Shown piece after piece: positions 8,140 through 15,383 of a stretch of 64,000 nucleotides of DNA; position 1 is the stretch's first letter, and every line of letters begins with the position of its first letter. Under the pieces are notes generated by a model. The model worked only from the letters and a program-made list of their open reading frames with translations. It had not been told where the DNA came from and searched no databases. Made by a program: the position numbers and the translations under genes. This stretch comes from Alphaproteobacteria bacterium (lineage in GTDB: Bacteria > Pseudomonadota > Alphaproteobacteria > Reyranellales > Reyranellaceae): assembly GCA_017307275.1 (NCBI GenBank), contig JAFKFK010000010.1:124001-188000 (forward strand), in the 5' to 3' direction.

Positions 8140-8880
8140 TCAGAAGTCCGGCGTTTTGCCGGTCAGAGCCGCGACGAAGCGCTCCGGCTTCAGCGCCGAG
8201 AGGCGGGTGTCGCGGCTGACGGCGGGCTCGAGCTTAACGCCGTGTACCGGATCGAAAGTCGCCGTGTCGGGATGGAAGGCGTAGAGCTGGCCTTCCGTCA
8301 GATTGAACCACCACGCATGCAGCACCAGCTTGCCGGCAGCGACACGCTCGGCGAGCCAGGGGAAACCCATCAGGTTCTTCACGCTGTTGACGACGGCGGC
8401 CTGCTCGACGGCACGCACGATTTCTGCGCGCGGGCGACCCGCCATCTCACGCACCACGACATCGCGCGTCTCGCGCGCGACGCTGGTCCAGGTCGAGAGA
8501 TAGTCGAAGTTGGCGAAGACGCTATCCCGTCCGTCGACGAGCGCGGCAATGCCACCACACAGCGCGTGCCCCAGGATGACGACGTGCTCGACCTCGAGCC
8601 CACGCACGGCAAACTCGATGGCGGCGGACGTGCCGTGTTGCCGCTCGTCGGGCGGAATCTGCGCCGGCGGCACCATGGCCGCCACGTTGCGGACCGTGAA
8701 GATGTCACCCGGCTTGGTCTGGGTGAGAATGCCCGGATCGACCCGGGCATCTGAGCAGCCCACGATCAGGATCTTCGGCGACTGGCCTTCGGTGGCGAGC
8801 TTCTCGAACAGGTCGAGATGCTCGCGGTAATAGCCCATGCGGAAATCCGCGAAGCCCTTGAGAAGCCGTTCCAGCGCCAT
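8140..8880 (-). CDS. beta-class carbonic anhydrase
   Basis: A 246-residue beta-carbonic anhydrase interconverting CO2 and bicarbonate. Zinc ligands and catalytic dyad are all visible: Cys42, Asp44 and Arg46 in VGCSDARVDPG, then His105 and Cys108 in LGHALCGG. The GTSAAIEFAV segment is also typical. It is convergent with nirD (22 bp between stops). Carbonic anhydrase genes often sit near nitrite/cyanate assimilation genes, but nothing here proves a shared role; it is transcribed separately. Confidence 0.95.
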   Translation of the reverse strand: MALERLLKGFADFRMGYYREHLDLFEKLATEGQSPKILIVGCSDARVDPGILTQTKPGDIFTVRNVAAMVPPAQIPPDERQHGTSAAIEFAVRGLEVEHVVILGHALCGGIAALVDGRDSVFANFDYLSTWTSVARETRDVVVREMAGRPRAEIVRAVEQAAVVNSVKNLMGFPWLAERVAAGKLVLHAWWFNLTEGQLYAFHPDTATFDPVHGVKLEPAVSRDTRLSALKPERFVAALTGKTPDF

Positions 8881-8959
8881 GGGTCACTTGTGCCTGTTTA
8901 CGGGGTGCGGCGACATAGACGATGATGCCGCATTCGGCAATTCCAACAGTTTGTGCGGT

Positions 8960-9739
8960 ATGACTGAAGAACTTCTCTACGAGAGGCGCGGCGACATCGG
9001 CTGGGTGACATTCAACCGGCCCAAGGCCCGCAATGCGCTGACTTTTGCCATGTATGAAGGGCTGGCCGAGATCTGCGGCCGGGTCGGCCAGACCAAGGAG
9101 GTCCGCGCCCTGGTGATCACCGGCGCCGGTGAAAAGGCCTTTGCTGCCGGCACCGATATCGCCCAGTTCAAAAGCTTCGAGAGCGGCGAGGACGGCATCG
9201 CCTACGAGCGCAAGATCGATCGCATCGTGGGGATGATCGAGGCCTGTGCCGTGCCGACGATTGCGGCCGTGTCGGGCTTTTGCACAGGTGGTGGCGCGGC
9301 CATCGCCGCGGTCTGCGATTTCAGGATCGCTGCAACCAACGCCCAATTCGGCTTTCCCATCGCCCGCACCCTGGGTAACTGCCTGTCGATGGCCAACTAT
9401 GCGCGACTGGTCGCCCTGGTCGGGCCTCAGCGGGTCAAGGAAATGCTGATGCTGGCCAAGCTCATCGACGCCCAGGCGGCGCTGGCCTGCGGGCTTGTGA
9501 GCGAATTGTTACCCGATCCGGCAGCGCTCTATGATAGGGCCGAGGAACTGGCCCGGACTCTTGCCGGCCACGCCCCGATCACCATGCAGGTCACCAAGGA
9601 GGCGTTGCGGCGGCTCCAGGCCCGTTTGGGTGACGAGAATATCGACGATCTCGTCAGACTGGCTTACGGTAGCGCCGACTTCCGCGAGGGCATGGCGGCC
9701 TTCCTGGAGAAGCGGGCGCCCAAATGGTCCGGCGCCTGA
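8960..9739 (+). CDS. enoyl-CoA hydratase/isomerase family protein
   Basis: A 259-residue crotonase-fold protein. The oxyanion-hole segments are seen as KAFAAGTDIAQFKS and VSGFCTGGGAAIAAVCDFRIA, and the PIARTLGNCLS stretch follows where the second catalytic acid (Glu in true hydratases) would lie; no Glu is evident in that short run, so isomerase, hydrolase or racemase activity is equally possible. ATG at 8960 was preferred to the longer frame from 8837 because homology starts at MTEELLYERRG. It is divergent from carbonic anhydrase and is followed by a lipoprotein gene. Confidence 0.86.
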   Translation: MTEELLYERRGDIGWVTFNRPKARNALTFAMYEGLAEICGRVGQTKEVRALVITGAGEKAFAAGTDIAQFKSFESGEDGIAYERKIDRIVGMIEACAVPTIAAVSGFCTGGGAAIAAVCDFRIAATNAQFGFPIARTLGNCLSMANYARLVALVGPQRVKEMLMLAKLIDAQAALACGLVSELLPDPAALYDRAEELARTLAGHAPITMQVTKEALRRLQARLGDENIDDLVRLAYGSADFREGMAAFLEKRAPKWSGA

Positions 9740-9767
9740 CTGAGGAACGACCACCGAGGGGGATGTA

Positions 9768-10172
9768 ATGATTCGGATTGCCAAGATTGCCACGGTTCTG
9801 GGCCTGTGCGTAGCCGCCGCCGCCTGCCAGAATCCGAAGCAGGTTATTGCGAACAAAGAAGACATGATGATCGCGGCCGGCTTCAAGTTCGTACCCGCGA
9901 ACACACCGCAGCGCCAGGCGGCCTTCCGCTCGCTGCCGCCGCACAAGTTCTCGCGCGAAATCAAGAACGGCCAGGTCTTCTACGTCTATCCGGACCCGAC
10001 CGTCTGCGTGTGCATCTATGTCGGTAACTCGGCGGCCTACGGCACCTATCGCAACAACGTCTTCCAGAAGAACCTGGCAGACGAACAGCAGATGACGGCC
10101 GACGAGAACGCCATGAACGATTGGGATTGGGGCCCCTGGGGCGGCTATCCCTATCCCGGCTGGTACTACTAG
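9768..10172 (+). CDS. small lipoprotein, unknown function
   Basis: A 134-residue protein I do not recognise by family. The N-terminus is a lipoprotein signal: a short basic start, hydrophobic core and lipobox VAAAAC with Cys21 as the likely lipidated residue. The mature part is hydrophilic, has a CVCIYVGN patch (two closely spaced Cys), and ends in an aromatic/glycine tail DWDWGPWGGYPYPGWYY. GAGGGGGATGTA precedes the ATG. It stands alone between an enoyl-CoA hydratase gene and a convergent DUF1127 gene. Location is inferred as inner face of the outer membrane or periplasmic face of the inner membrane. Confidence 0.75.
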   Translation: MIRIAKIATVLGLCVAAAACQNPKQVIANKEDMMIAAGFKFVPANTPQRQAAFRSLPPHKFSREIKNGQVFYVYPDPTVCVCIYVGNSAAYGTYRNNVFQKNLADEQQMTADENAMNDWDWGPWGGYPYPGWYY

Positions 10173-10180
10173 CCACAAGC

Positions 10181-10390
10181 CTACGGCTGCCAGAACCACT
10201 TCCCGGCCTCCGCGCTTTGCTGCGCGGGGCTCAGGCCAAGGTCGGTCAGCGCTCGGGCATCGAGCATCGTGAGCTGGCGGCGCGTATGGTTACGGCACCG
10301 CCAGAGTGCGAGCTTGGCCTGCAGAGCCGGTAGGAACCCGGCGACGCGAGGCGGCGCCGGGCTGACAATGACCTGAAGGATGTAATGCAT
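10181..10390 (-). CDS. DUF1127 domain-containing small protein
   Basis: A 69-residue protein whose second half, RRQLTMLDARALTDLGLSPAQ, is the DUF1127 (YjiS-like) signature; short arginine-rich DUF1127 proteins in alphaproteobacteria bind RNA or influence phosphate and carbon metabolism. Basic residues cluster at WRCRNHTRRQ. No Shine-Dalgarno is visible; instead a GC hairpin (GGCCGG/CCGGCC, 10391-10408) abuts the ATG on the upstream side, so the true start could be internal. Convergent with the lipoprotein gene with only 8 bp between stops. Confidence 0.72.
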   Translation of the reverse strand: MHYILQVIVSPAPPRVAGFLPALQAKLALWRCRNHTRRQLTMLDARALTDLGLSPAQQSAEAGKWFWQP

Positions 10391-10408
10391 GGCCGGACAA
10401 TGCCGGCC
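10391..10408 (-). promoter_or_regulatory. hairpin abutting the DUF1127 start codon
   Basis: A perfect 6-bp stem GGCCGG/CCGGCC with a 6-nt loop lies directly upstream of the DUF1127 ATG (10388-10390) and 35 bp below the stop of the fumarylacetoacetase-like gene. It could serve as a weak terminator for that gene or hide the initiation region of the DUF1127 message. No T-run follows, so intrinsic termination is doubtful. Confidence 0.4.
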
Positions 10409-10443
10409 TTGTGCTGTCCGGTGTTACGGCCGCTGTCGAAGCG

Positions 10444-11187
10444 TCAGAAGCGCGCCTCGACAGAACCCAGTCCCACAAAGGTACCGCGAGCACGAGTGCC
10501 CGGCGGGAAGTAGCGTAAGCCGGTCCATGAACCGGTCGTGATCGCCTGTCCCGCGCGGAGGCCGCCGCGATGGCGGACCGCGTGGTCGATCATCCACGCA
10601 AGCGGTCGCACCGGATCGATCGCGCCGAGCCCGCCCTTCTGATCGACGACCATCTGGCCATCGATGTCGAGCAGCACCTGGAGATTTGCCCAGTCCAGAT
10701 CTTTCCAGTTCGGAATCGCGTCGCCCACCACCAGCCCCTGGTTCATCTGGTTGTCGGCGAGCAGCCATTCGGGATCGAGCTGCTGGAAGTTGGCGAGTCG
10801 CGTATCGACGACTTCCATACCCACAAAGGCATCGCCGACGGCGGACAGCGCTTCGTCGTAGCCGACCGGCGTATCGCGCGCTGCAATATCGCGCGCGATG
10901 TGGAAGGAGATCTCGATCTCGACGCCGATCATGTGCATTGCCTTGCCGTCGAAGCTTCCCGGCGAAGGAACGAGCGCGCCCGCCAGAAGCGGCGCCGGGT
11001 TGGGCTCGGCTGTTGGCGTGCGCGCGCCCACTTTCCAGCCAGCGATCAATCCCGTTGCCGCGGCCACTCCGTCCTGAATGGCATAGACCGCAGAGCGGTC
11101 CGGCAGATCGAACGGCGGCGCGACCTGCGTGCCGGAACGCCGGGCGTCCAGCAGGACGCGCACGGCATGGGAAATGTCGATGGTCAT
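10444..11187 (-). CDS. 2-keto-4-pentenoate hydratase / fumarylacetoacetase-fold protein
   Basis: A 247-residue protein of the MhpD/FAH-fold family, which hydrates 2-hydroxypenta-2,4-dienoates or decarboxylates related oxo acids in aromatic meta-cleavage pathways using a divalent metal. Seen motifs: LIAGWKVGARTP and the metal-binding region GVEIEISFHIARDI, plus QNQ-like MNQGLVVGDAIPNW. ATG at 11187 preferred over the upstream TTG at 11226. It is divergent from an amidohydrolase/enoyl-CoA hydratase operon with only 38 bp between starts, consistent with a shared ring-cleavage or cyclic-acid degradation route; the substrate is unknown. Confidence 0.82.
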   Translation of the reverse strand: MTIDISHAVRVLLDARRSGTQVAPPFDLPDRSAVYAIQDGVAAATGLIAGWKVGARTPTAEPNPAPLLAGALVPSPGSFDGKAMHMIGVEIEISFHIARDIAARDTPVGYDEALSAVGDAFVGMEVVDTRLANFQQLDPEWLLADNQMNQGLVVGDAIPNWKDLDWANLQVLLDIDGQMVVDQKGGLGAIDPVRPLAWMIDHAVRHRGGLRAGQAITTGSWTGLRYFPPGTRARGTFVGLGSVEARF

Positions 11188-11225
11188 GTTAAGCTCGCGC
11201 AAAACGACAAAAGGCTGGAGGAACA

Positions 11226-12422
11226 ATGCCCTACGCGAGCGGGCGCGTCATTCACGACGCCGATGCGCACATCATGGAAGTGCCGGGCTTTCTCGAGGAC
11301 CATCTCGAAGCCAGACATCGCACGACAGTAACCGACAAGGTGCTGTTTCCTCGACACGAAGGATTTCACAGTCATCTCAAGGACGATCATCGGCAGGGCA
11401 TCGCCGATGGGAGTGGCTTCGATGAAGCGCAGATCATGCTCGCCAAGAACTGGGACGCTCTCGGTGCCTATCGCAAGCAGGATCGCACACGATCGGTCGA
11501 GCTGCTGGGCTTCGCCAGCCAGCTCATGTTCACCACGGCGCTGCTGAATTACTCCTCTGTGCTGGAAGGTGGACGCGAGCCCGAACTCGCCTATGCCGTG
11601 GCCCGTGCGCATACGCGCCACATGGTCGACTTCTGCTCGGTCGACCGCCGGTTGCTGCCGACAGGCTATGTGCCACTGATCGACTTCGAGAGCACCGCCA
11701 AAGCCGCACGCGAGGCCATCGACCTTGGCGCGAAGGCGCTGATGATCCCCTCACGCTGCCCCGACAATCATTCGCCGAGCCATATCGGCTTCGATCCCTT
11801 GTGGGCCGTCGCGCAGGAAGCCGGCTTGCCGATCGTGTTCCATGTTGGCGGCGGCGGGAAACTCCTGGAGGACGCCTACTTCAACAACGGTCTGCCCCCG
11901 GTGCCCGACTTCCACGGTGGCGACGACAATTTCAAATCGATCGACTACATGGCAATCGCTTATCCGCCGATGAAGGCGCTGACGGCGTTGATCGTCGATC
12001 GCGTGCTGGACCGCTTTCCGCGGCTGAAGTTCGGCGTCATCGAACAGGGTGCGTCGTGGGTGCCGGGCTGGATGCGCAACATGGATAGCGCCCACAACGC
12101 CTTCTACAAGAACGAGGAGCGGCTGCAGAAGATGTCGCTGAAGCCCTCGGAGTTCGTTGCCCGACAGGTCCGCGTGACGCCTTATCCGCATGAAGATGCC
12201 GGCTGGATCATCGCCAATACGGCCGACGAGGTCTGCCTCTTCTCCTCGGACTATCCGCACATCGAGGGCGGCCGCCATCCCATCAAGCGCTTCGAGGCGT
12301 CGATGGAGAAAGCGGGCACCAGCGAGCGGCAGAAGCAGAAGTTCTATTGCGACAATTTCATCGACCTGATGGGCAACGGCCTTGCTGCCGATCTGCACCA
12401 TCCCACGCAGGCGGCAGCATGA
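11226..12422 (+). CDS. amidohydrolase family protein (amidohydrolase 2)
   Basis: A 398-residue TIM-barrel metal hydrolase/decarboxylase of the amidohydrolase-2 (ACMSD-like) family. Landmarks: the first metal pair region DADAHIMEVPGF, the strand LPIVFHVGGGG, and the late SSDYPHIEGG with the catalytic Asp. Members hydrolyse or decarboxylate aromatic and cyclic acids. GGCTGGAGGAACA gives a good ribosome-binding site. The stop overlaps the next gene (enoyl-CoA hydratase) as ATGA, so the two are translationally coupled, supporting a ring-opening then beta-oxidation-like sequence. Confidence 0.87.
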   Translation: MPYASGRVIHDADAHIMEVPGFLEDHLEARHRTTVTDKVLFPRHEGFHSHLKDDHRQGIADGSGFDEAQIMLAKNWDALGAYRKQDRTRSVELLGFASQLMFTTALLNYSSVLEGGREPELAYAVARAHTRHMVDFCSVDRRLLPTGYVPLIDFESTAKAAREAIDLGAKALMIPSRCPDNHSPSHIGFDPLWAVAQEAGLPIVFHVGGGGKLLEDAYFNNGLPPVPDFHGGDDNFKSIDYMAIAYPPMKALTALIVDRVLDRFPRLKFGVIEQGASWVPGWMRNMDSAHNAFYKNEERLQKMSLKPSEFVARQVRVTPYPHEDAGWIIANTADEVCLFSSDYPHIEGGRHPIKRFEASMEKAGTSERQKQKFYCDNFIDLMGNGLAADLHHPTQAAA

Positions 12423-13252
12423 AGTCCTACTCGACGCTCCTTCAGGAGCAGACCGGCCCGGTCCGCACCATCACCACCAACCGGCCGGACGTACTGAATG
12501 CCCAGAGCCGGGTCCTGCTCGAAGAGCTGGACGATGCCTTCCTGCGGGCGGCCGACGATCCCGAGGTGCGCGTGATCATCCTGGCCGGCGCAGGCAAACA
12601 TTTCTCCGCTGGCCACGATCTCGGCAGTCCGCAGGAGATGGAGGATCAGAAGAAGACGGCGCTGGAGCCTGGCTTCAAGGGTGAGTACAGGCGCCTGTGG
12701 GAGCGCTTCTTCGAGAATACGATGCGCTGGCGCGACCTGCCCAAACCCACCATCGCCCAGGTCCAGGGCTACTGCATCATGGGCGGCATGATGATCGCGT
12801 CGGCTTGCGACATCATCATCGCCAGCGAGGATGCGCAGTTCGCGGACCGCGCCGTCAAATGGGGCGGCTCGCACGTCCAGTATTTCTCGATGCCGTGGGA
12901 TTTCGGCCCTCGCAAGACCAAGGAATACTTGTTCACCGGCGAATTCATCTCGGCAGCGGAGGCCGAGAAGGCGGGCTTGGTGAACCGCGTGGTGCCGCGG
13001 GCAAAACTCGAAAGCGAAACCATGGCGCTGGCCCAGAAGATCGCCGAACGCGACCCCTATGCGCTGAAGCTCGCCAAGGCCTCGGTCAACGAGACGCAGG
13101 ATGCGCAAGGCTGGCGTCAGGCCATGGAAGGCGCCTTCAAGAACTACATGCTGACCATCCCGCACCGCATGGAGATGGGCACCTATGGGCCTGCTGCCCG
13201 CGAGAAGGCGCCGAAGGATCGCTTCGCCGTCCTCAACAAGAAGGCAGGCTAG
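12419..13252 (+). CDS. enoyl-CoA hydratase/isomerase family protein
   Basis: A 277-residue crotonase-family protein. Oxyanion-hole motifs are HFSAGHDLGSPQEM and QGYCIMGGMMIASACDIIIA; the DAQFADRAVKWGGSHVQYF region replaces the usual hydratase Glu context, as in several ring-hydrolase or long-chain branches. The ATG overlaps the amidohydrolase stop (12419-12422), defining the start despite the longer open frame. It is convergent with, and touches, the DUF4198 gene (4-bp overlap of 3' ends). Predicted to act on a CoA thioester produced downstream of the amidohydrolase. Confidence 0.86.
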   Translation: MKSYSTLLQEQTGPVRTITTNRPDVLNAQSRVLLEELDDAFLRAADDPEVRVIILAGAGKHFSAGHDLGSPQEMEDQKKTALEPGFKGEYRRLWERFFENTMRWRDLPKPTIAQVQGYCIMGGMMIASACDIIIASEDAQFADRAVKWGGSHVQYFSMPWDFGPRKTKEYLFTGEFISAAEAEKAGLVNRVVPRAKLESETMALAQKIAERDPYALKLAKASVNETQDAQGWRQAMEGAFKNYMLTIPHRMEMGTYGPAAREKAPKDRFAVLNKKAG

Positions 13253-13956
13253 CGCTTCGGCGTGACGACCGGCGGCCGCGGCGGCCCTTCGAGGCCGGTC
13301 GGGACTTTGAACGTGAGAGTCGTCACGAACCGCATCGAGTCATAGGCCTGCGTGCCGTAAGTGCCGGGCGTGGAATCCATCGCCGTTACCTCGATCATGT
13401 AGGTGCCCTTCCACGGCAGATCGACGTTGAACGCGCCGTCGTCGTCGGTCTTGAGCTCGCGCTGCCAACCGGCCTCCGTCGCAACCTCGACCTTCGCCTT
13501 GGGCAGCGGCTTACCATCGTAGAAGACCTTGAAGGCGCCCGGCTTGCCCGTCGGCACGATGTCGAGGGCGATCAACGGTTTGCGTTCGGAGAAATCGCCG
13601 ACATAGCGCGCCGAAAGGCGACCCAGCGTGCGCGTGACCTTGTCACCCTGCTTGCGTTCAGTAACGCGCGCCTGTTCGGCAACGACGCTCCCGGTGCCGG
13701 CCGGAGCGCCACCGAGCTGGAATGCCGTCGCCCCCTTCTCGATCTTCAGCGCAGCATCCCCGGACGGTCCGAACGCCTTGGCGGCCGGCAGGGGCTCGAA
13801 GCGATCGAGCAGGCCGGGCGAGCCCTCGCGCAAATTCTCGCCGAACTCACCGAAATAGAGCTGAAAGCTCTCGCCTTCCGGCTCGATCCAGAGCGCATGC
13901 GCCGAGGCAGCGGCGGTGAACGACAGCCAGAGAAGGGCGGCGATGACAATACGCAT
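13249..13956 (-). CDS. DUF4198 domain-containing periplasmic protein
   Basis: A 235-residue secreted protein with a cleavable signal (RIVIAALLWLSFTAAASAHA) and the DUF4198 fold, which is proposed to work in metal (nickel/cobalt) handling next to transporters in other genomes; no such transporter is here. The mature protein begins HALWIEPEGESF, and a conserved His directly after cleavage is common in this family. C-terminal carboxypeptidase-regulatory-like strand region includes FYDGKPLPKAKVEVATEAGW. ATG at 13956 preferred because GGAGGA lies 8 nt upstream. Confidence 0.8.
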   Translation of the reverse strand: MRIVIAALLWLSFTAAASAHALWIEPEGESFQLYFGEFGENLREGSPGLLDRFEPLPAAKAFGPSGDAALKIEKGATAFQLGGAPAGTGSVVAEQARVTERKQGDKVTRTLGRLSARYVGDFSERKPLIALDIVPTGKPGAFKVFYDGKPLPKAKVEVATEAGWQRELKTDDDGAFNVDLPWKGTYMIEVTAMDSTPGTYGTQAYDSMRFVTTLTFKVPTGLEGPPRPPVVTPKR

Positions 13957-14074
13957 GACGATGTCCTCCGGGGGACAGAAATACCCGCGAAGGCAATCGA
14001 TTACTAGACGCAATCTAAATCACAGAGGATGAAGGCAAGCGGCTGGTGGCCGCCTGCCCTCTTTTCTTCACGGA

Positions 14075-14695
14075 TCAGGCCGCGCGGCGCTTACGCTCGG
14101 CCATTTCGATGCCCATCGCATGGGCAACGGAAGGCCGCTGCAGGTGCTTCTGGTAGTAGGCGTTGATCGTCGGCCACTTCTTGAGGTCGACGCCCACGAA
14201 GCCGAACCAGTTCAGGAGCGTCACGAAGTAAGCGTCGGCAACGGTGAAGCTTGTGCCGACCAGCGTGTCGCGATCGCCCAGCTTCTTGGCGAGGTAATCC
14301 AGCGTCGGCTCCATCAGGGCACGGGCGGCCGTCTTGGTCGGCTCGGCTGCGGTCTGGGAGAAGACGTTGGCGAAGATGCGCTTGTGCACTTCGGTCGACA
14401 GGTAGTTCAGCATGTCGATCAGCTCGTAGCGCTCGATCGTCCCCCAGGCCGGCGCCAGTCCGGCGTCCGGCTTGCGGTCGGCGAGATATTGCAGGACCGA
14501 CGGTCCCTCGTTCAGGACACGGCCATCCTCCAGACGCAGCGCCGGGACATAGCCCTTGGCCGAGATCGCAAAATAGTCGCCGCCGTCGTCGGTCTTCTTG
14601 TTCTCGATGAACCGGACCTTGACCGGCAGACCGGCCTCGACGGCCGTGATATGCGACGCCAATGAACACGCAAGTGGTGAAGCGAAGAGTTCCAT
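14075..14695 (-). CDS. glutathione S-transferase
   Basis: A 206-residue GST with N-terminal thioredoxin fold (MELFASPLACSLASHITAVE; Ser/Cys near residue 9-12 is the catalytic position in beta-class enzymes) including the cis-Pro GYVPAL and the LNEGPSVLQYLAD glutathione-binding segment, then an all-helical C-terminal domain. Closest in pattern to GstA/beta-class bacterial enzymes that conjugate or reduce with glutathione in the cytoplasm. A perfect AAGGAGGA precedes the ATG. It is divergent from a TetR regulator with shared direct repeats in the 67-bp spacer, so it is likely the regulated target. Confidence 0.92.
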   Translation of the reverse strand: MELFASPLACSLASHITAVEAGLPVKVRFIENKKTDDGGDYFAISAKGYVPALRLEDGRVLNEGPSVLQYLADRKPDAGLAPAWGTIERYELIDMLNYLSTEVHKRIFANVFSQTAAEPTKTAARALMEPTLDYLAKKLGDRDTLVGTSFTVADAYFVTLLNWFGFVGVDLKKWPTINAYYQKHLQRPSVAHAMGIEMAERKRRAA

Positions 14696-14712
14696 CGCAT
14701 CCTCCTTAATTT

Positions 14713-14777
14713 TGTGCGATCCAGTACATAAATATGCAGCGGAAGCGACGTCAAGGATAATTATGCGAACCAGTACA
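14713..14777. promoter_or_regulatory. putative TetR operator pair between GST and TetR genes
   Basis: Two 16-bp direct repeats matching at 14 positions: TGTGCGATCCAGTACA (14713-14728) and TATGCGAACCAGTACA (14762-14777), 49 bp apart. The first lies 18 bp before the GST start; the second covers the ATG (14763) of the TetR gene. Their position suggests binding sites of the TetR protein itself, repressing both genes. Inferred from position and repetition only. Confidence 0.6.
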
Positions 14778-15368
14778 GAACCCAAGAAGAAGCCCCGCGG
14801 CCGTCCCCGCTCCTTCGACACGGCCGAGGTCCTGGAGCGCGTGCGTGGCGTGTTCATGGAGAAGGGTTTCGCCGCAGCGTCGCTCGACGAGCTGTCAGAG
14901 GCGGCCGGCCTCAACCGCCCCAGCCTCTATGCCGCCTTCGGAGACAAGGAGCAGCTCTACATCCAGACGCTTCGCTACTACGGCACCACGAGCGTCGAGG
15001 CGATGGACAAGGTGCTGGCCGGCTCCGGCACGATCGAACAGCGTCTCGGCAAGGTCTACATGGCGGCGATCGATTTCTATACCGCGCCGCCCAGCAAGCT
15101 CGGCTGCATGATCGTCGGCACGGCGGCCGTCGAGTCACCGACCCATCCGCAGATCGCCGCCGCCGCCAGCGAATTGCTGGCCGCGATCGAGAAGAGCCTG
15201 GAGCGCGCCTTCGCGGGGAGCAGTCTGCCCGCCGAACCGACGCCTGCAGCCCGCGCCCGCATGGCCGGGGCGATCATGTACGCCATCGCCATTCGCGCCC
15301 GTATCGGCATGAAGGCTGCCGAGTTGCGCGCCTTCGCCAACTCGATGGTGCCGGTGATCTGCAGGTAG
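14763..15368 (+). CDS. TetR/AcrR family transcriptional regulator
   Basis: A 201-residue one-component regulator. The N-terminal helix-turn-helix spans about residues 15-62 (RPRSFDTAEVLERVRGVFM ... SLDELSEAAGLNRPSLYAAF), followed by a helical ligand domain with the C-terminal half of the TetR_C-type found near GST and drug-modifying genes. The open frame extends upstream, but the ATG at 14763 matches the usual short basic arm before the HTH. It has little leader and the start lies inside a repeat that is probably its own operator, implying tight autorepression. Divergent from the GST gene. Confidence 0.9.
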   Translation: MRTSTEPKKKPRGRPRSFDTAEVLERVRGVFMEKGFAAASLDELSEAAGLNRPSLYAAFGDKEQLYIQTLRYYGTTSVEAMDKVLAGSGTIEQRLGKVYMAAIDFYTAPPSKLGCMIVGTAAVESPTHPQIAAAASELLAAIEKSLERAFAGSSLPAEPTPAARARMAGAIMYAIAIRARIGMKAAELRAFANSMVPVICR

Positions 15369-15383
15369 GAAGTCTCTCCTCTC

